From NCBI GenBank assembly GCA_944321955.1, contig CALUNG010000021.1:1-35219 (forward strand): 35,219 nucleotides of DNA, in the 5' to 3' direction. Below are positions 34,175-35,219 of the stretch, one piece after another (the stretch's first letter is position 1; each line of letters starts with the position of its first letter). The stretch is from an uncultured Alistipes sp. (GTDB taxonomy: Bacteria; Bacteroidota; Bacteroidia; Bacteroidales; Rikenellaceae). The notes under the pieces were generated by a model. It did not search any database. It was not told the origin of the DNA and saw nothing but the letters and a program-made list of their open reading frames with translations. Both the position numbers and the translations under genes were made by a program.

Positions 34175-35219
34175 CTACTCTATTCTGACGCATCGTACGG
34201 GATAACCGAACGAGGTGATGTAATGACCCGTCTCGAAGGTTATGGTACGGCTGCCCATGCCCGTCTCTTCATCAATGACATTGGCGCTGAGCTTGATATA
34301 GGCAACACCCGACTCGCTGCCGCTGATAAGCGTCGAGGAGGGAAGATGATATCGTATTTCAGCCGCATCATCGCCGTAGATGGCATTCGCATCGGGAGAC
34401 CCTCCGTAGTTGCGCATCGAGTAGGCGAGAAAATCGTGTCCGTCAATCTTCACTACCTGACCGGTGGTAGTGTCCAACTCGGCAACGGCATCGGTCGTCA
34501 GCGCCGTCCATGCATTGTGCGTCATCACGCGCCAACCCGCAGGACACGGATCGTAGATGGTCTTGGAGGCGAACGCATCGTCATCGCTCCAGACATCGCC
34601 GATAAAGCCGTTGGGCAGATAGTGCCAATTGAAGATGTCGCTCGACTTCGAGGCCCAGCGGTGAGGCGCCTTGGCGTCGAGGAAGGCGAAGAGCTCCTGT
34701 CCCGTATATTCGGTGCCGATCAGATCCTGGAAGAAGACACCGATCGTCTCGCGCGAACGTCCGAATATCTGGTTGTAGATACCAGTGTTGTTGACGTTCC
34801 CGTAATCCAGTGCCGGTACTGGCGTATAGGTCGGCGTAAACCACAACGGATTGTAGGCCGACGGACGGTAGCTGTACTCCATGAGCGTCGGGAAGGGATC
34901 CTTGCGCCCGTACTGGTAGTAGTTGCCCAGAGCCTGATAGAGCAGCACGTTGTTGACCTTGCCGTCGATTACGGCCTGCTCGGGATCGATAAGAGCACCG
35001 ATATTGCGGTTCATGAACGTATAGCCGCCCTTGCTGAAGGCCGTAGCCTCGTAGTCGTATCCCTCGGCCGCAACGATGTTCCAGCTCCAAAGTACGTTGG
35101 TGTTGGTAAAGGTGTGATACGTCGACTCGACCTCGATCTGGTCGTAGTCGAGATCCTCGTCGATGGCGACAATCAGGGCGTTGCCCGGAACAAATTCGGC
35201 CGGCGTCTGGAAGTAGATG
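34175..35219 (-). CDS. FISUMP-domain surface protein, C-terminal part only
   Basis: The frame stays open to the window edge, so the 5' end is missing; about 348 residues are present. A methionine at 35014 is inside the domain and is not the start, because the upstream sequence (for example YHTFTNTNVLWSWNI, then GYTFMNRNIGAL) continues the fold. Hallmarks of the FISUMP family (Fibrobacter succinogenes major paralogous domain) are FMNRNIGA, LGNYYQYGRKDPFP, IYDPCPAGWRVM and the end GYPVRCVRIE. Bacteroidetes often use this domain at the end of large surface or fimbrial-tip-type proteins. The function here is unknown. It is convergent with the protease locus and belongs to another transcript. Confidence 0.85.
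   Translation of the reverse strand, partial: IYFQTPAEFVPGNALIVAIDEDLDYDQIEVESTYHTFTNTNVLWSWNIVAAEGYDYEATAFSKGGYTFMNRNIGALIDPEQAVIDGKVNNVLLYQALGNYYQYGRKDPFPTLMEYSYRPSAYNPLWFTPTYTPVPALDYGNVNNTGIYNQIFGRSRETIGVFFQDLIGTEYTGQELFAFLDAKAPHRWASKSSDIFNWHYLPNGFIGDVWSDDDAFASKTIYDPCPAGWRVMTHNAWTALTTDAVAELDTTTGQVVKIDGHDFLAYSMRNYGGSPDANAIYGDDAAEIRYHLPSSTLISGSESGVAYIKLSANVIDEETGMGSRTITFETGHYITSFGYPVRCVRIE

Noticed and set aside
1-35219. CRISPR arrays, insertion sequences and phage genes
   Set aside because: No regularly spaced repeats, no transposase or phage-like proteins and no terminal inverted repeats were found.

Overview
The window looks like chromosomal DNA of a gut Bacteroidetes of fairly high GC, most like Alistipes/Rikenellaceae. 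This genus is an inference from GC-rich third codon positions, AT-rich intergenic regions, TAnnTTTG-type -7 boxes, absence of Shine-Dalgarno sequences, SusC/SusD pairs, a hybrid two-component regulator, BACON domains and many SPII lipoproteins. It cannot be proven from the sequence alone.

Layout. (1) 1-110: the 3' part of a tRNA-Leu(UAG) and its terminator. (2) 370-2046 (-): a membrane-anchored DUF6377/TPR-type regulator, divergent from a first polysaccharide utilization locus (PUL). (3) 2375-12919 (+): SusC, SusD, GH30 endo-glucanase, a two-repeat surface glycan-binding lipoprotein and a GH3 beta-glucosidase. Order and families match the known Bacteroides thetaiotaomicron beta-1,6-glucan (pustulan) locus. 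(4) 12994-15312 (+): a multidomain lipoprotein (BACON, BACON, LamG-like, IPT-like, GDPD phosphodiesterase) that may be the last gene of this unit. (5) 15392-17953 (-): a GH89 alpha-N-acetylglucosaminidase, convergent with the GDPD gene and divergent from the next gene. (6) 18214-22371 (+): a complete hybrid two-component system (HTCS). (7) 22597-34105 (+): a second SusCD locus with no glycoside hydrolase: BACON lipoprotein, SusC/RagA, SusD/RagB, a Peptidase_Mx1-type zinc protease, a DUF4302 lipoprotein, a subtilisin-like S8 protease with a type IX secretion (T9SS) C-terminal tail, and a PorV/PorQ-family protein. (8) 34175-35219 (-): the C-terminal part of a FISUMP-type surface protein running off the window.

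How the genes may work together. In PUL 1 the GH30 enzyme would cut beta-1,6-glucan at the cell surface, the SusD and two-repeat lipoproteins would capture fragments, SusC would import them and GH3 would release glucose; the DUF6377 protein is the likely sensor. The attached phosphodiesterase is an addition I do not recall from the B. thetaiotaomicron locus and might act on phosphodiesters in the same fungal wall material. Locus 2 looks built for protein or glycopeptide acquisition: two proteases of different classes, a SusCD pore, and a PorV-like partner for the T9SS-tailed protease. The HTCS just upstream, together with an imperfect 16-bp direct repeat spaced exactly 30 bp in front of the BACON gene, suggests its control. 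This protease-SusCD-PorV arrangement is the best candidate in the window for a poorly described system.

Regulatory structure includes an inverted repeat around a -7-like box before SusC 1, a 9-G tract early inside SusC 1, a perfect 30-bp palindrome between the binding protein and GH3, and intrinsic terminators at 81-110, 315-350, 30711-30743 and 34117-34160. No CRISPR array, insertion sequence, rRNA or phage gene was seen.
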